Assembly: GCA_947461335.1 (NCBI GenBank)
Contig: CANHLB010000083.1
Span: forward strand, 1 to 7,381
Source: Burkholderiaceae bacterium
GTDB lineage: Bacteria; Pseudomonadota; Gammaproteobacteria; Burkholderiales; Burkholderiaceae
DNA: 7,381 bases
Reading direction: 5' to 3'
In this document: piece after piece, positions 1 through 7,182 of the stretch
Layout of the letters: every line of letters begins with the position of its first letter
Numbering within the stretch: position 1 is the first letter of the stretch
Program-made: the position numbers and the translations under genes
Notes under the pieces: generated by a model
The model's database searches: none
Told to the model about the DNA's origin: nothing
What the model saw: only the letters and a program-made list of their open reading frames with translations

Positions 1-505
1 ACTGAACAGTAAGACGTACTTCTTCTGCTATGAATTCTGTTTTATGAGCAAAGCTTGGTACATACCAAAGTGCATTTTCAATCGCGCCACAGCTAAGCGC
101 TTTTAGTCCTGAACGCGCTACCTTAGAAAAGTCTGCCAGCGCATGTTTACTAGCATCGTTTATCTCACCCACACTCAATAACAAGACTCTTTTGGCTTTT
201 ACTCCACTTGCGGCCCAAGATGAATCCGCTCGCAATACACAGACTGCTGCTTGTTTAGCATCTAGATCGCCTAAGGTATTTGCCTGAGTGATGGCACCTC
301 CTAGAAGTTGATCAAGCTCAGACAAAAAACCTACTTTGCTCTTAACGGCTTTACTGCCACTAAAACTATCGAAGTCTGCCTTGGAGTACCCCAAAACCAA
401 ACAGTCCGTAGCATGGACCAGAAGGCTTTTTAGGCTCGATTTTTGAAGTTTTGCGCTTTGTAAGTCAGCTTGAGGGAAAATCTTAGTACTAAATTGAATG
501 GTCAT
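1..505 (-). CDS. pepA: Leucyl aminopeptidase (cytosol aminopeptidase, M17), N-terminal part, truncated by window edge
   Basis: Reading the minus strand from the ATG at 505-503 gives an open frame of 168 codons with no stop before the window edge. It begins MTIQFSTKIFPQADLQ and contains the hydrophobic strand KAKRVLLLSVGE followed by a helix with ARSGLKALSCGAIENALW. This is the pattern of the N-terminal macro-like domain of M17 peptidases, which precedes the two-metal catalytic domain (outside the window). M17 enzymes are cytosolic hexamers that release N-terminal residues such as leucine from peptides; in E. coli PepA also binds DNA. The N-terminal domain is poorly conserved, so the call leans on the fold pattern plus synteny: pepA lying divergent to lptF-lptG is a widespread proteobacterial arrangement. 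No clear Shine-Dalgarno sequence precedes the ATG. The metal-binding residues cannot be checked here. Confidence 0.85.
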   Translation of the reverse strand, partial: MTIQFSTKIFPQADLQSAKLQKSSLKSLLVHATDCLVLGYSKADFDSFSGSKAVKSKVGFLSELDQLLGGAITQANTLGDLDAKQAAVCVLRADSSWAASGVKAKRVLLLSVGEINDASKHALADFSKVARSGLKALSCGAIENALWYVPSFAHKTEFIAEEVRLTVQ

Positions 506-508
506 AAT

Positions 509-536
509 CTATTACGGTATGTTTAAGTTGATTCAA
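509..536 (-). promoter_or_regulatory. Candidate pepA promoter, very close to the start codon
   Basis: On the minus strand, TTGAAT (536-531) and TAATAG (514-509) are separated by 16 bp and resemble sigma-70 -35 and -10 boxes. The -10-like box ends only three bases before the pepA ATG, so transcription would begin at or inside the start codon and the mRNA would be leaderless or nearly so. This is seen by eye only. A promoter further upstream, inside the 150-bp divergent region, is equally possible. Confidence 0.25.
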
Positions 537-576
537 GGGGTTAAAAGCCGGTTTATCCATTATCCTCCGACATGAG

Positions 577-606
577 ATGAACCTACTTTATCCGCACCAA
601 TATAAG
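577..606 (+). promoter_or_regulatory. Weak candidate promoter for lptF-lptG
   Basis: TATAAG (601-606) is a good -10-like box and lies 18 bp after a poor -35-like ATGAAC (577-582), giving a leader of about 45 bases before the lptF ATG. TTGATT (528-533) with TTTATC (552-557) is a second weak option. The rest of the 506-655 intergenic region shows no hairpin terminator or small ORF that I can support. Confidence 0.2.
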
Positions 607-655
607 CCATTTTCGCCCAACCAATAACCCTCAAAATCCAGATAAATCACTTCGC

Positions 656-1771
656 ATGATATTTAAACAAGCCCTCCGCCGCGAACTCAGTTTTACCACT
701 GGTGGCGTCTTTTTGGTCTTGGTAACGATTATGGTCACCACACTAGTGATTCGAATTCTGGGCTACGCTGCAAATGGTGCCGTCAATCCAGAAGATGCCC
801 TCGTATTAATTGCGCTAGCCACTCTTGGCTATCTCGCAGTCTTACTCACCGTCTCCCTATTTGTCGCAACGCTGATTGTCTTGGTGCGCTGGTACAAGGA
901 TTCGGAAATGATTGTGTGGTTTGCTAGTGGACTGAGTGTTACTAGTTTAATACGCCCGATTTTACAATTTGCTCTGCCGCTGATCATCATTATTGCCTTA
1001 CTAGCACTTTTTGTTTGGCCATGGGCAAACCGAGAATCTACTCTCATCAGTCAGCGCTTCCAGCAACGCGATGATGTTTCGATGGTGAGCGCAGGTCAAT
1101 TCAAAGAATCGGCAAAAGCGGAGCGCGTCTTTTTTATTGAAGAACTGGATGTTGATAAAAGCGAAGTTAAAAATATTTTTGTGGCTGACAATAAAAATGG
1201 TCGCTTGAGTATTGCTGTCTCCTCTACCGGATACATTCAAAACTCGGAAGGCGGGGAGAAATCGATCATTCTCCGAAACGGACGCCGCTATGAAGGACAA
1301 CCTACCCAGCCTGATTTTAGGATTCTAGAATTTAATGAATACTCCACCAAAATTCGCAGTAAAGATGCCTTAGCCCCAGCACCGCGGGACCGCGAAAAAA
1401 CAGTTTTTGAATTACTCGAAGACCCCAACCCTGTAGCTATCAATCCAAACCGTGCTGAATTGTTATGGCGCATTGGCCTACCTTTAATGGCTCTAGGTTT
1501 AGTTCTGATTGCCATTCCCTTAGCTTATGTCAATCCACGGCTAGGTAGCTATACAGCGATGTTTTATGCCGTCCTCATTTATTTAATTTATAGCAATCTA
1601 TTAAATCTCACGCAAAACTTTGTCTCCCAGGGGAAAGTGAGTGTCTTTATTGCCATTTGGCCGATTCATTTAATTGCTCTCATTATTGCGATCACTTTAA
1701 TTCGTAATCGTATTAATCCTTCATTGAAATGGTGGCAACGTCAACTGCCAGCATCTATGACCAATAAATGA
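656..1771 (+). CDS. lptF: LPS export ABC transporter permease LptF
   Basis: This is one of the two inner-membrane permease subunits of the LptB2FG complex, which extracts lipopolysaccharide from the inner membrane and pushes it along the LptC-LptA bridge to LptDE in the outer membrane. The 371-residue product (E. coli LptF is 366) has the family layout. Three N-terminal membrane segments lie near residues 15-36, 48-78 and 97-124. A periplasmic beta-jellyroll region spans about 127-262, and three C-terminal segments lie near 270-292, 298-318 and 327-350. YKDSEMIVWFASGLS (80-94) corresponds to the coupling helix that docks on the ATPase LptB, with the typical D-S-E and G-L-S residues. The start MIFKQALRREL matches the usual LptF N-terminus, although no Shine-Dalgarno sequence is visible upstream. 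The stop overlaps the lptG start by 4 bp, so the two are co-transcribed and probably translationally coupled. Confidence 0.95.
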   Translation: MIFKQALRRELSFTTGGVFLVLVTIMVTTLVIRILGYAANGAVNPEDALVLIALATLGYLAVLLTVSLFVATLIVLVRWYKDSEMIVWFASGLSVTSLIRPILQFALPLIIIIALLALFVWPWANRESTLISQRFQQRDDVSMVSAGQFKESAKAERVFFIEELDVDKSEVKNIFVADNKNGRLSIAVSSTGYIQNSEGGEKSIILRNGRRYEGQPTQPDFRILEFNEYSTKIRSKDALAPAPRDREKTVFELLEDPNPVAINPNRAELLWRIGLPLMALGLVLIAIPLAYVNPRLGSYTAMFYAVLIYLIYSNLLNLTQNFVSQGKVSVFIAIWPIHLIALIIAITLIRNRINPSLKWWQRQLPASMTNK

Positions 1772-2922
1772 AGCTACTTTTCCCATTCATTTATGAGCGT
1801 TATTTAGCCAAGCAAATTTATGCGGCATTTGGCTTTATTTTGTTTGCTTTAGTTGCACTGTTTTTATTCTTTGACATTCTCAGCGAACTTGGTTCAGTAC
1901 AAGGTGGCTATACACTTCCGCTAGCCCTATTACATGTACTTCTCAAGGCGCCCAGTCGGATTTCTGAAATTATTCCGATTGCCGGATTAATTGGCAGTAT
2001 TTACGTCTTTGCCATGCTCGCTAGCCAATCCGAATTTACGATTTTGCGTATCGCTGGCTTAGATGTGAAGCGTGGCTTGATTACGCTGACAAAGATTTCT
2101 ATACCCCTGATTGCACTGACTCTTTTAATGAGTGAATGGGTTGGCCCCTACACCGAAGCCAAATCCGATCAGATTCGCATGAAAGCCTTAGGCTCCTCCT
2201 ACTCATCTCAATTCAGAACTGGTGTTTGGGTGAAGGATCGCCTGCGTGATGAAGATGGCAGCGGCCCAGTTCGCCCTGGTGTGCGTTATGTCAACGTGGG
2301 CGCAGTCGATAAGACCAATGAGATTCGCAACATTCGTATGTACGAGTTCAATGACACCTATCATCTCCTTTCCATTCGGAGTGCTACTTCAGGGCAATTT
2401 GATGAATCCGGTATATGGGTGCTCAATGATGTTATTGAAACGCGCTTTACTGAAACCAAACAGACTGATCCATTAAATCCTGTTTTTAGTGCGCGGACTT
2501 TCAACTATCCTACCTTGACCCTGGAGTCAGAAGTCACCCCTCAGATATTGAGCGTGCTATTAATTAGCCCAGAAAAAATGTCGATCATGAGTTTGAGTCG
2601 GTTTATTTCTCACTTACGCGATAACAAGCAAGATGCCCATCGTCATGCCATCGCCTTTTGGAAAAAAGTGGTTTATCCATTTACTATTTTCGTCATGCTG
2701 ACATTAGCCCTTCCTTTTGCTTACTTAAAAGTACGTGCAGGTAGCGTGGGTATCAAAGTATTTGGCGGAATTATGCTGGGTATGAGTTTTCAGCTCTTTA
2801 ACTCTTTGTTTTCTAATGTGGGCTTATTGGGGTCCTGGCCCGCTCTTTTAACCGCCTTAACGCCCCCTCTCCTCTATTTTCTATTGGCGCTTTTCGGATT
2901 ACGTTGGGTTTCTAAGGCTTAA
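1768..2922 (+). CDS. lptG: LPS export ABC transporter permease LptG
   Basis: This is the second permease subunit of LptB2FG and the partner of LptF in LPS extraction. The 384-residue product has an N-terminal amphipathic stretch (FIYERYLAKQIYAAFGF) leading into membrane segments near residues 17-37, 50-86 and 103-123. A periplasmic jellyroll domain covers about 130-270, and three C-terminal segments lie near 300-320, 329-352 and 358-380. LASQSEFTILRIAGLDVKRG (84-103) corresponds to the LptB coupling helix. E124 with G126-P127 at the end of the third segment, followed by an A-K sequence, also fits the family. The ATG overlaps the lptF stop (ATGA, 1768-1771) and no separate ribosome-binding site is visible, which points to translational coupling. 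The LptB and LptC genes are not in the window, which is normal because they usually sit elsewhere. Confidence 0.95.
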   Translation: MKLLFPFIYERYLAKQIYAAFGFILFALVALFLFFDILSELGSVQGGYTLPLALLHVLLKAPSRISEIIPIAGLIGSIYVFAMLASQSEFTILRIAGLDVKRGLITLTKISIPLIALTLLMSEWVGPYTEAKSDQIRMKALGSSYSSQFRTGVWVKDRLRDEDGSGPVRPGVRYVNVGAVDKTNEIRNIRMYEFNDTYHLLSIRSATSGQFDESGIWVLNDVIETRFTETKQTDPLNPVFSARTFNYPTLTLESEVTPQILSVLLISPEKMSIMSLSRFISHLRDNKQDAHRHAIAFWKKVVYPFTIFVMLTLALPFAYLKVRAGSVGIKVFGGIMLGMSFQLFNSLFSNVGLLGSWPALLTALTPPLLYFLLALFGLRWVSKA

Positions 2923-2943
2923 TAGCAAAAATTCATTTAGAAT

Positions 2944-2980
2944 TTGATTCCTATATCGTTGTTGATATATAGATAGGAAT
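2944..2980 (+). promoter_or_regulatory. cysB promoter/operator candidate: inverted repeat overlapping promoter boxes and ribosome-binding site
   Basis: The 64-bp gap before cysB contains ATTCCTAT (2947-2954) and its exact reverse complement ATAGGAAT (2973-2980). Nested inside are ATATC (2953-2957) and GATAT (2964-2968). A sigma-70-like pair overlaps the repeat: TTGATT (2944-2949) and TATATA (2966-2971), spaced by 16 bp. The Shine-Dalgarno-like AGGA (2975-2978) lies in the right arm, 8 bases before the ATG. LysR-type regulators commonly bind dyad sites near their own promoters and E. coli CysB represses its own gene, so autoregulation is a reasonable inference. If the TATATA box were the real -10, the AGGA would fall at the transcript's first base, so the exact promoter position is uncertain. 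Confidence 0.45.
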
Positions 2981-2986
2981 CTCCCC

Positions 2987-3928
2987 ATGAATCTCCATCA
3001 ATTCCGTTTTGTACGCGAAGCTGTTAGACAAAACTTTAATCTGACCTCAGCTGCTAAAGCGCTCTTCACTTCTCAGCCTGGAGTCTCTAAAGCCATCATT
3101 GAGCTGGAAGATGAGTTGGGTGTAGAGATCTTTCGGCGCCACGGCAAACGCATTCGATCTCTGACTGAGCCTGGTAAACGGATATTAAGTTCTATTGAAC
3201 GGATCTTAGATGAGGTAGAAACGCTTAAACGCGTTGGAAAAGATTTTGCGAGTCAAGATCAGGGCAACTTCGTGATTGCTACGACTCATACGCAAGCCCG
3301 CTATGCTCTTCCCAAAGTGCTGACTGAATTTACTAAACGCTTTCCGAAAGTGCGAGTCAGTATTCAGCAAGGCAACCCCGGTCAAATTGCTGAGTTACTC
3401 ACTCATGATCGTGCTGATATCGCCATTGCTACTGAAGGCATTGCCAATACTCCTGGTGTACTAGCTTTACCAGGCTATCAATGGCAGCACGTAGTGATGG
3501 TTCCATTAAGTCATCCACTACTCAATCAAGCCACGATCACTCTCGAAGAGATTGCAAAATATCCCATCATCACTTATGACAAAGCCTTTGCAGGGCGTAG
3601 CAAAATTGATGCCGCTTTTGCCCAAAGAAATATCACACCAGATATTATTTTAGAAGCGATTGATGCAGATGTGATTAAGACTTATGTCGAGACTGGTATG
3701 GGTATTGGCATCGTTGCGGGCCATGCCTACGACCCTGATCGCGATCGCAATCTCAAAGTCATTCAAGCTTCACATTTGTTTGGTAATAATGTTACCCACC
3801 TTGGCGTCAAACAAGGTGCTTACTTACGCTCTTTTGTTTACACCTTCATTGAGCTCTTCTCGCCTACCTTGACAAAGAAAATGGTTGAGCAAGCAATGAA
3901 CAATGAATCAGAAACATACGAGATTTGA
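2987..3928 (+). CDS. cysB: LysR-type transcriptional regulator CysB (sulfur assimilation)
   Basis: This cytoplasmic DNA-binding regulator controls sulfate uptake and cysteine synthesis genes in response to N-acetylserine or O-acetylserine. The 313-residue product (E. coli CysB is 324) has an N-terminal winged helix-turn-helix at about 1-60, with LTSAAKALFTSQPGVSKAI as the recognition region, then a linker helix at about 65-88. The effector domain starts near 93. IATTHTQARYALPK (97-110) is nearly identical to the CysB/Cbl subfamily signature, with T100, T102 and Q103 at the same numbers as the ligand-contacting residues described for CysB. ADIAIATEGI and the GMGIGIVAGHAYDPDRD stretch also fit CysB rather than generic LysR proteins. 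AGGA 8 bases upstream supports the start. A paralogue such as Cbl or SsuR (sulfonate use) cannot be excluded. The gene is probably transcribed from its own promoter, 64 bp after lptG. Confidence 0.88.
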   Translation: MNLHQFRFVREAVRQNFNLTSAAKALFTSQPGVSKAIIELEDELGVEIFRRHGKRIRSLTEPGKRILSSIERILDEVETLKRVGKDFASQDQGNFVIATTHTQARYALPKVLTEFTKRFPKVRVSIQQGNPGQIAELLTHDRADIAIATEGIANTPGVLALPGYQWQHVVMVPLSHPLLNQATITLEEIAKYPIITYDKAFAGRSKIDAAFAQRNITPDIILEAIDADVIKTYVETGMGIGIVAGHAYDPDRDRNLKVIQASHLFGNNVTHLGVKQGAYLRSFVYTFIELFSPTLTKKMVEQAMNNESETYEI

Positions 3929-3941
3929 ATCAAGCTTCAAA
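3924..3941. terminator. Weak hairpin between convergent stop codons
   Basis: TTTGAA (3924-3929) and TTCAAA (3936-3941) form a 6-bp inverted repeat with a 6-base loop, spanning the cysB stop and the 13-bp gap before the stop of the convergent lipoprotein gene. The stem is AT-rich and lacks a T-tract on either side, so it is at best a weak bidirectional terminator. No better terminator is visible between the two converging transcripts. Confidence 0.2.
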
Positions 3942-5435
3942 CTATTGAGAATACCAAGCCTGGGGGATGTAGTCATACATATAAATACCTGCCGAGCAAC
4001 TCTGACCGGGGCAATTACCACCGCCCTGAGAATTTAAAAAGAGTGTTGTGAATTGAACAAACTCAGAATAATAATTACCCCATGATCCAAACCCATTTTC
4101 ACCACCACAAAATGCATGAGGATTGTATTGCGTGGCAATGCACGAACATGCTTGTGTTGTCGGCGCGCTAGGATCGGCACACTGATTTTTGCTGGTAACG
4201 GTTGCTGATGCGAAATAAGATTTTTGTGGGCCTATGTACTGCGTAGAAAATAAATAAATCACATTACCACTCAGGGAGTTCTTGGGGCCATAATGTGGAG
4301 CAGTAAGGGCCTGCTTTGGAACAAAATTCCAAATGTAATTGATAGCCTGGAGAACTTGAGCTGAGGGAGGCTGGCTTGTGTCAACATTAGTGGAATAGGC
4401 GCTAGTACAAGAGTCTGAGCCTAAGTCTTTACTAATGGCGCATTGATAAATATTAGCGCCTACTACTCCAGCAATTGCAGCGTTACCCTTTGAATCGGTA
4501 TATGGATATGTGTACTGCGTTCCCGGGAAAAAAGCTGAGGGTAAATCTCCGGGCTTCTTTACGGCATTCCCCTCCTCATAAGTACAAAGGCCGTTAACAC
4601 AGGTACCTGGCTGTTGAACAACTGTTGGAATAGTTTCAAGTGCTAGTGAATCGTAATAAGGATAACCATTGGCGTAAAGATCGTAAACCTCAACAAAATT
4701 TAAATCCACTTTGCCCGCTGATGCAGCAACACCGTTGCCAGAAATCCATCCGATAAGCAAACTGTCGTTATGGGCTTGGGTATAAGTCCAGGGAATTTGA
4801 GTTGTGGGGTTGGTACTTTTTAGCCAATTACTCTGCTGATCATAAACAACACCCAATAAAACATTAGACCCAATCAATTGATTGACGGCGCTGGTCCAGC
4901 AAATAGAAAGCAGCATGGCTTTTTGGGATTGATCCTGAGTAGTTTGACTCAACTTGCAACTGGGAATTGAAAGGTATTGAGTGGGGATGGCCCAATTAAG
5001 CCATGCTCCATCTGTCCCAACATCTGGGTAAGCAAAAACTTGAATCAGTTTTGACGGATTTGCCTTATTGTAAGCAGCTACTTTAGTTAAAAAACTAACG
5101 GCCAAGCTACCAACATCATTGCTAACGTTAAAGACGCCATTATTAGAAGGAGAGACTGCTGATAACAAAACCCGAGAAATGGGAAGTTTAGCTTGAGAAG
5201 CTGAGCTTGTAATGTTGGTATACAAACTATCGTAAATAGTAGTGGTGGTGGTATTCGAAACGACTGGTAGGTATACAACCACTGTGTAAGCATTACCATT
5301 TTCTGGTGGCGCAACAATCTCATCTAGCTCAAGAGTGGCGTGACTTGCATTTGGATTTCCACCTCCTCCCTGCCCGCAGCCATATAAAAAAAGACTACAT
5401 GACACTGCCAATAAAAGAAGTCTTACGATCTTCAT
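3942..5435 (-). CDS. Predicted outer-membrane lipoprotein of unknown function, possible TIM-barrel (GH18-like) fold, D-Q-Q variant
   Basis: I do not recognise a named family. The 497-residue product starts MKIVRLLLLAVSCSLFLYGC, a lipoprotein signal peptide with lipobox LYGC (lipidated C20). A Gly-rich tether follows, and no Asp stands at +2, which fits outer-membrane sorting. The mature part shows regularly spaced hydrophobic strands: 51-59, 87-94, 129-139, 191-200, 242-254, 391-400 and 482-491. Strand ends GVVYDQQ (195-201), VEVYDLY (248-254) and GIYMYDY (483-489) occupy positions expected for beta4, beta6 and beta8 of a barrel. They parallel motifs in the upstream lipoprotein, though the acidic third residue is Gln (Q201). 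Twelve Cys besides C20 are consistent with disulfides. The gene starts 6 bp after the upstream stop with only a poor ribosome-binding site, so it probably depends on that gene's transcript. Polysaccharide binding or hydrolysis is a guess. The reading frame is secure; function is open. Confidence 0.8.
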   Translation of the reverse strand: MKIVRLLLLAVSCSLFLYGCGQGGGGNPNASHATLELDEIVAPPENGNAYTVVVYLPVVSNTTTTTIYDSLYTNITSSASQAKLPISRVLLSAVSPSNNGVFNVSNDVGSLAVSFLTKVAAYNKANPSKLIQVFAYPDVGTDGAWLNWAIPTQYLSIPSCKLSQTTQDQSQKAMLLSICWTSAVNQLIGSNVLLGVVYDQQSNWLKSTNPTTQIPWTYTQAHNDSLLIGWISGNGVAASAGKVDLNFVEVYDLYANGYPYYDSLALETIPTVVQQPGTCVNGLCTYEEGNAVKKPGDLPSAFFPGTQYTYPYTDSKGNAAIAGVVGANIYQCAISKDLGSDSCTSAYSTNVDTSQPPSAQVLQAINYIWNFVPKQALTAPHYGPKNSLSGNVIYLFSTQYIGPQKSYFASATVTSKNQCADPSAPTTQACSCIATQYNPHAFCGGENGFGSWGNYYSEFVQFTTLFLNSQGGGNCPGQSCSAGIYMYDYIPQAWYSQ

Positions 5436-5441
5436 GATTTT

Positions 5442-7121
5442 TTATTTTGGCCTTGAAGAGTTATACCAACTTAAATACGAACTCCAGGCATCTTGAGTAA
5501 TTTGCATTGGTAATAAAGCACTTGTAGGTTTATAGTCGGGTTGATAGCCATAGACAGAATAAAAACTCACTGCCCCCTGGAGATCAGTAGTAGCAGCAAT
5601 CCTCCACGCATATAAAGAAGCTCCTAAATAGCGAGAGCTTCCATTGCCAGCAATGCCATTAGTGTTCAAAGCTGACAAGGCTGATGAAAAGTAATCGTTC
5701 ATCACAACATTAGCACCCGAAGTATTTTTATTTTGATAAGCGGTACACATACTTAAAAAATTAGCTACATTTGTAGAAGGTGAGGTGACTGGATTTAAAT
5801 AGTTAGGGCAAGAATTGACATTACTATTTCCGCAAATCAGAGAGGTCACTGCAACATAATCAAGAGTTCCAACTACCGTAGCATCTTGATTACATGTCGA
5901 GGGGATAGTAAGAGTAGTGGGTGGAATATATTTTTTACCATTTATACCAACGTTATATGTCTGCAGTGATGACCACATCGTATCAGTAGCGCTAGCTGGT
6001 AAAACTACCATAGATGGGGGATCTCCAGCGATGGCAAAAGCAGATTTAAGAGAACTGGCAACTAGTGAGCTATATTGTTTTAGGTCAACTGGCCCAGAAG
6101 CATAATCATCATTTGCTTTTTCTAAATCATATAAAGCCGGCATCATGACAATGTTAGGTAATGCAGGAAATTTTACAGAGTAAGGACATGGTTTTCCATT
6201 GGGATCAAGCGCCGATTGAACTCCTGTATAAAGCGACCGGGCAGTGTCAGGCGCATCGAAGAGAAATAAATATTTTGGACCATTAGCCCCCGAAGCAAGC
6301 GTATGAGCTAGGGTACCGTAGAAGGCAGCTTCTAAGTCGAGGCCTTGGCAATTTGCTGTCGGAATTGGAGCAGTACTAGTGGCTTTAGAGATGGCTGGCT
6401 CATTATCAAAGGCTACCCCGTAAACACTACTATCAGCCAAAATTGTATTAGCAATAGTGACTGCCAAATCGGTAAGTTGGTCCATGTCGATTTTTTTTGG
6501 ATCGGTTGAATTTGTCGTGTAAATAATTGCAGAATTGAAACGTGCTGACATCTCCACAACCGGGACAACTCTCGGTATACCAACAGTGTTTTTATAGTAA
6601 GCAGTGGCTAAAGCTCCATCAACGCAATCCCCCAATGCCGGTATAGCCTGCGGAATAAAAGTAGGCTTTAATTGGGGCAAAGCAACGTAAGAAAAAACTT
6701 GCAGAGCAGTAGCAGTTTTATTGTTATAGCAATTTGTTTGAGCTTGGTTACTGATGTAGCTGCCATTTGCATCCTGGTCTAAGTTTCCAAAGACAGGAAA
6801 TGCATAGGTAATTTTTTGGGAAAGACCATTGGCTTTAAAATCAGCTACAAGAGATGGTTGAATCCCACCCTTCACAAGGCCCCAGTAGTAATCAGTGGCT
6901 ACGCTGTAATTCCAAATTCCATCGCCAGACAAAGGTGCAGATACAGGCTGCTTAAGTTCTTGAAATGTTCTTTTAGTAACCAGGGTCCCAGAAACCGAAT
7001 TATCTGCCGCCAAACTACCAGAGCTACCTGAGTTAGCTCCACCACCGCTTCCCGAACAAGCAATAAGAAAAATAGAGGTACATACCGCTAGTAATGAAGG
7101 ACCAATGGACGAGAGACGCAT
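5442..7121 (-). CDS. Predicted outer-membrane lipoprotein of unknown function, possible glycoside-hydrolase-like TIM barrel
   Basis: No named family is recognised with certainty. The 559-residue product has a signal peptide ending in lipobox LIAC (lipidated C22) with Ser at +2, predicting outer-membrane location. A Gly/Ser-rich tether spans about 23-45. The mature region has strand-like segments at 104-112, 182-191, 233-241, 283-290, 323-332, 371-375 and 498-507. GVAFDNEP (235-242) resembles the end of the GH18 beta4 motif (DGxDxDxE), retaining D239 and E241 but not the first two Asp. MMPALYDLE (326-334) resembles the GH18 beta6 M-x-Y-D strand, and ASLYAWRI (501-508) could supply the conserved beta8 Trp. 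Eight Cys remain besides C22. The ATG is supported by AAGG (minus strand, 7131-7128) 6 bases upstream. It is the first gene of a two-gene unit with the downstream lipoprotein. A GH18-like hydrolase is a hypothesis; another TIM-barrel carbohydrate-active or binding protein is equally possible. Confidence 0.8.
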   Translation of the reverse strand: MRLSSIGPSLLAVCTSIFLIACSGSGGGANSGSSGSLAADNSVSGTLVTKRTFQELKQPVSAPLSGDGIWNYSVATDYYWGLVKGGIQPSLVADFKANGLSQKITYAFPVFGNLDQDANGSYISNQAQTNCYNNKTATALQVFSYVALPQLKPTFIPQAIPALGDCVDGALATAYYKNTVGIPRVVPVVEMSARFNSAIIYTTNSTDPKKIDMDQLTDLAVTIANTILADSSVYGVAFDNEPAISKATSTAPIPTANCQGLDLEAAFYGTLAHTLASGANGPKYLFLFDAPDTARSLYTGVQSALDPNGKPCPYSVKFPALPNIVMMPALYDLEKANDDYASGPVDLKQYSSLVASSLKSAFAIAGDPPSMVVLPASATDTMWSSLQTYNVGINGKKYIPPTTLTIPSTCNQDATVVGTLDYVAVTSLICGNSNVNSCPNYLNPVTSPSTNVANFLSMCTAYQNKNTSGANVVMNDYFSSALSALNTNGIAGNGSSRYLGASLYAWRIAATTDLQGAVSFYSVYGYQPDYKPTSALLPMQITQDAWSSYLSWYNSSRPK

Positions 7122-7127
7122 GGAAGG

Positions 7128-7131
7128 CCTT
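7128..7131 (-). promoter_or_regulatory. Ribosome-binding site for the 5442-7121 lipoprotein gene
   Basis: AAGG on the minus strand lies 6 bases before the ATG at 7121-7119 and sits in the palindrome AAGGCCTT (7124-7131). It supports this start, which also gives a complete signal peptide. No convincing sigma-70 pair is seen between this site and the hairpin at 7183-7216. Confidence 0.5.
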
Positions 7132-7182
7132 AATCAGATTCAGATTGACTTAGCTTACAGGCAAAAAGCATTCCTTAAGAAA

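Noticed and set aside
829..1515. Three minus-strand open frames inside lptF
   Set aside because: They lie opposite a well-conserved membrane protein gene, have no ribosome-binding site or recognisable protein features, and are shadow frames.
2246..2476. Plus-strand open frame inside lptG
   Set aside because: It is out of frame within lptG, with no family resemblance or independent start signals.
3738..3746. GCGATCGC palindrome in cysB as a possible regulatory or repeat element
   Set aside because: It is a single copy inside a coding region, explained by Asp-Arg codons.
3684..3872. Plus-strand open frame inside cysB
   Set aside because: It overlaps the conserved effector domain of CysB in another frame and has no support of its own.
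5234..5260. Short GTGGTGGTGG-type repeat that could be a phase-variable microsatellite
   Set aside because: It encodes a short run of Thr codons (residues 62-66) in trinucleotide units, so length change would not shift the frame, and it is too short to suggest slippage control.
5087..5323. Second minus-strand open frame inside the downstream lipoprotein gene
   Set aside because: It is an alternate frame of a long gene with a signal peptide and regular strand pattern; this frame has neither.
5917..7031. Two plus-strand open frames (5917-6105 and 6816-7031) opposite the upstream lipoprotein gene
   Set aside because: They are antisense shadows without start signals or recognisable sequence.
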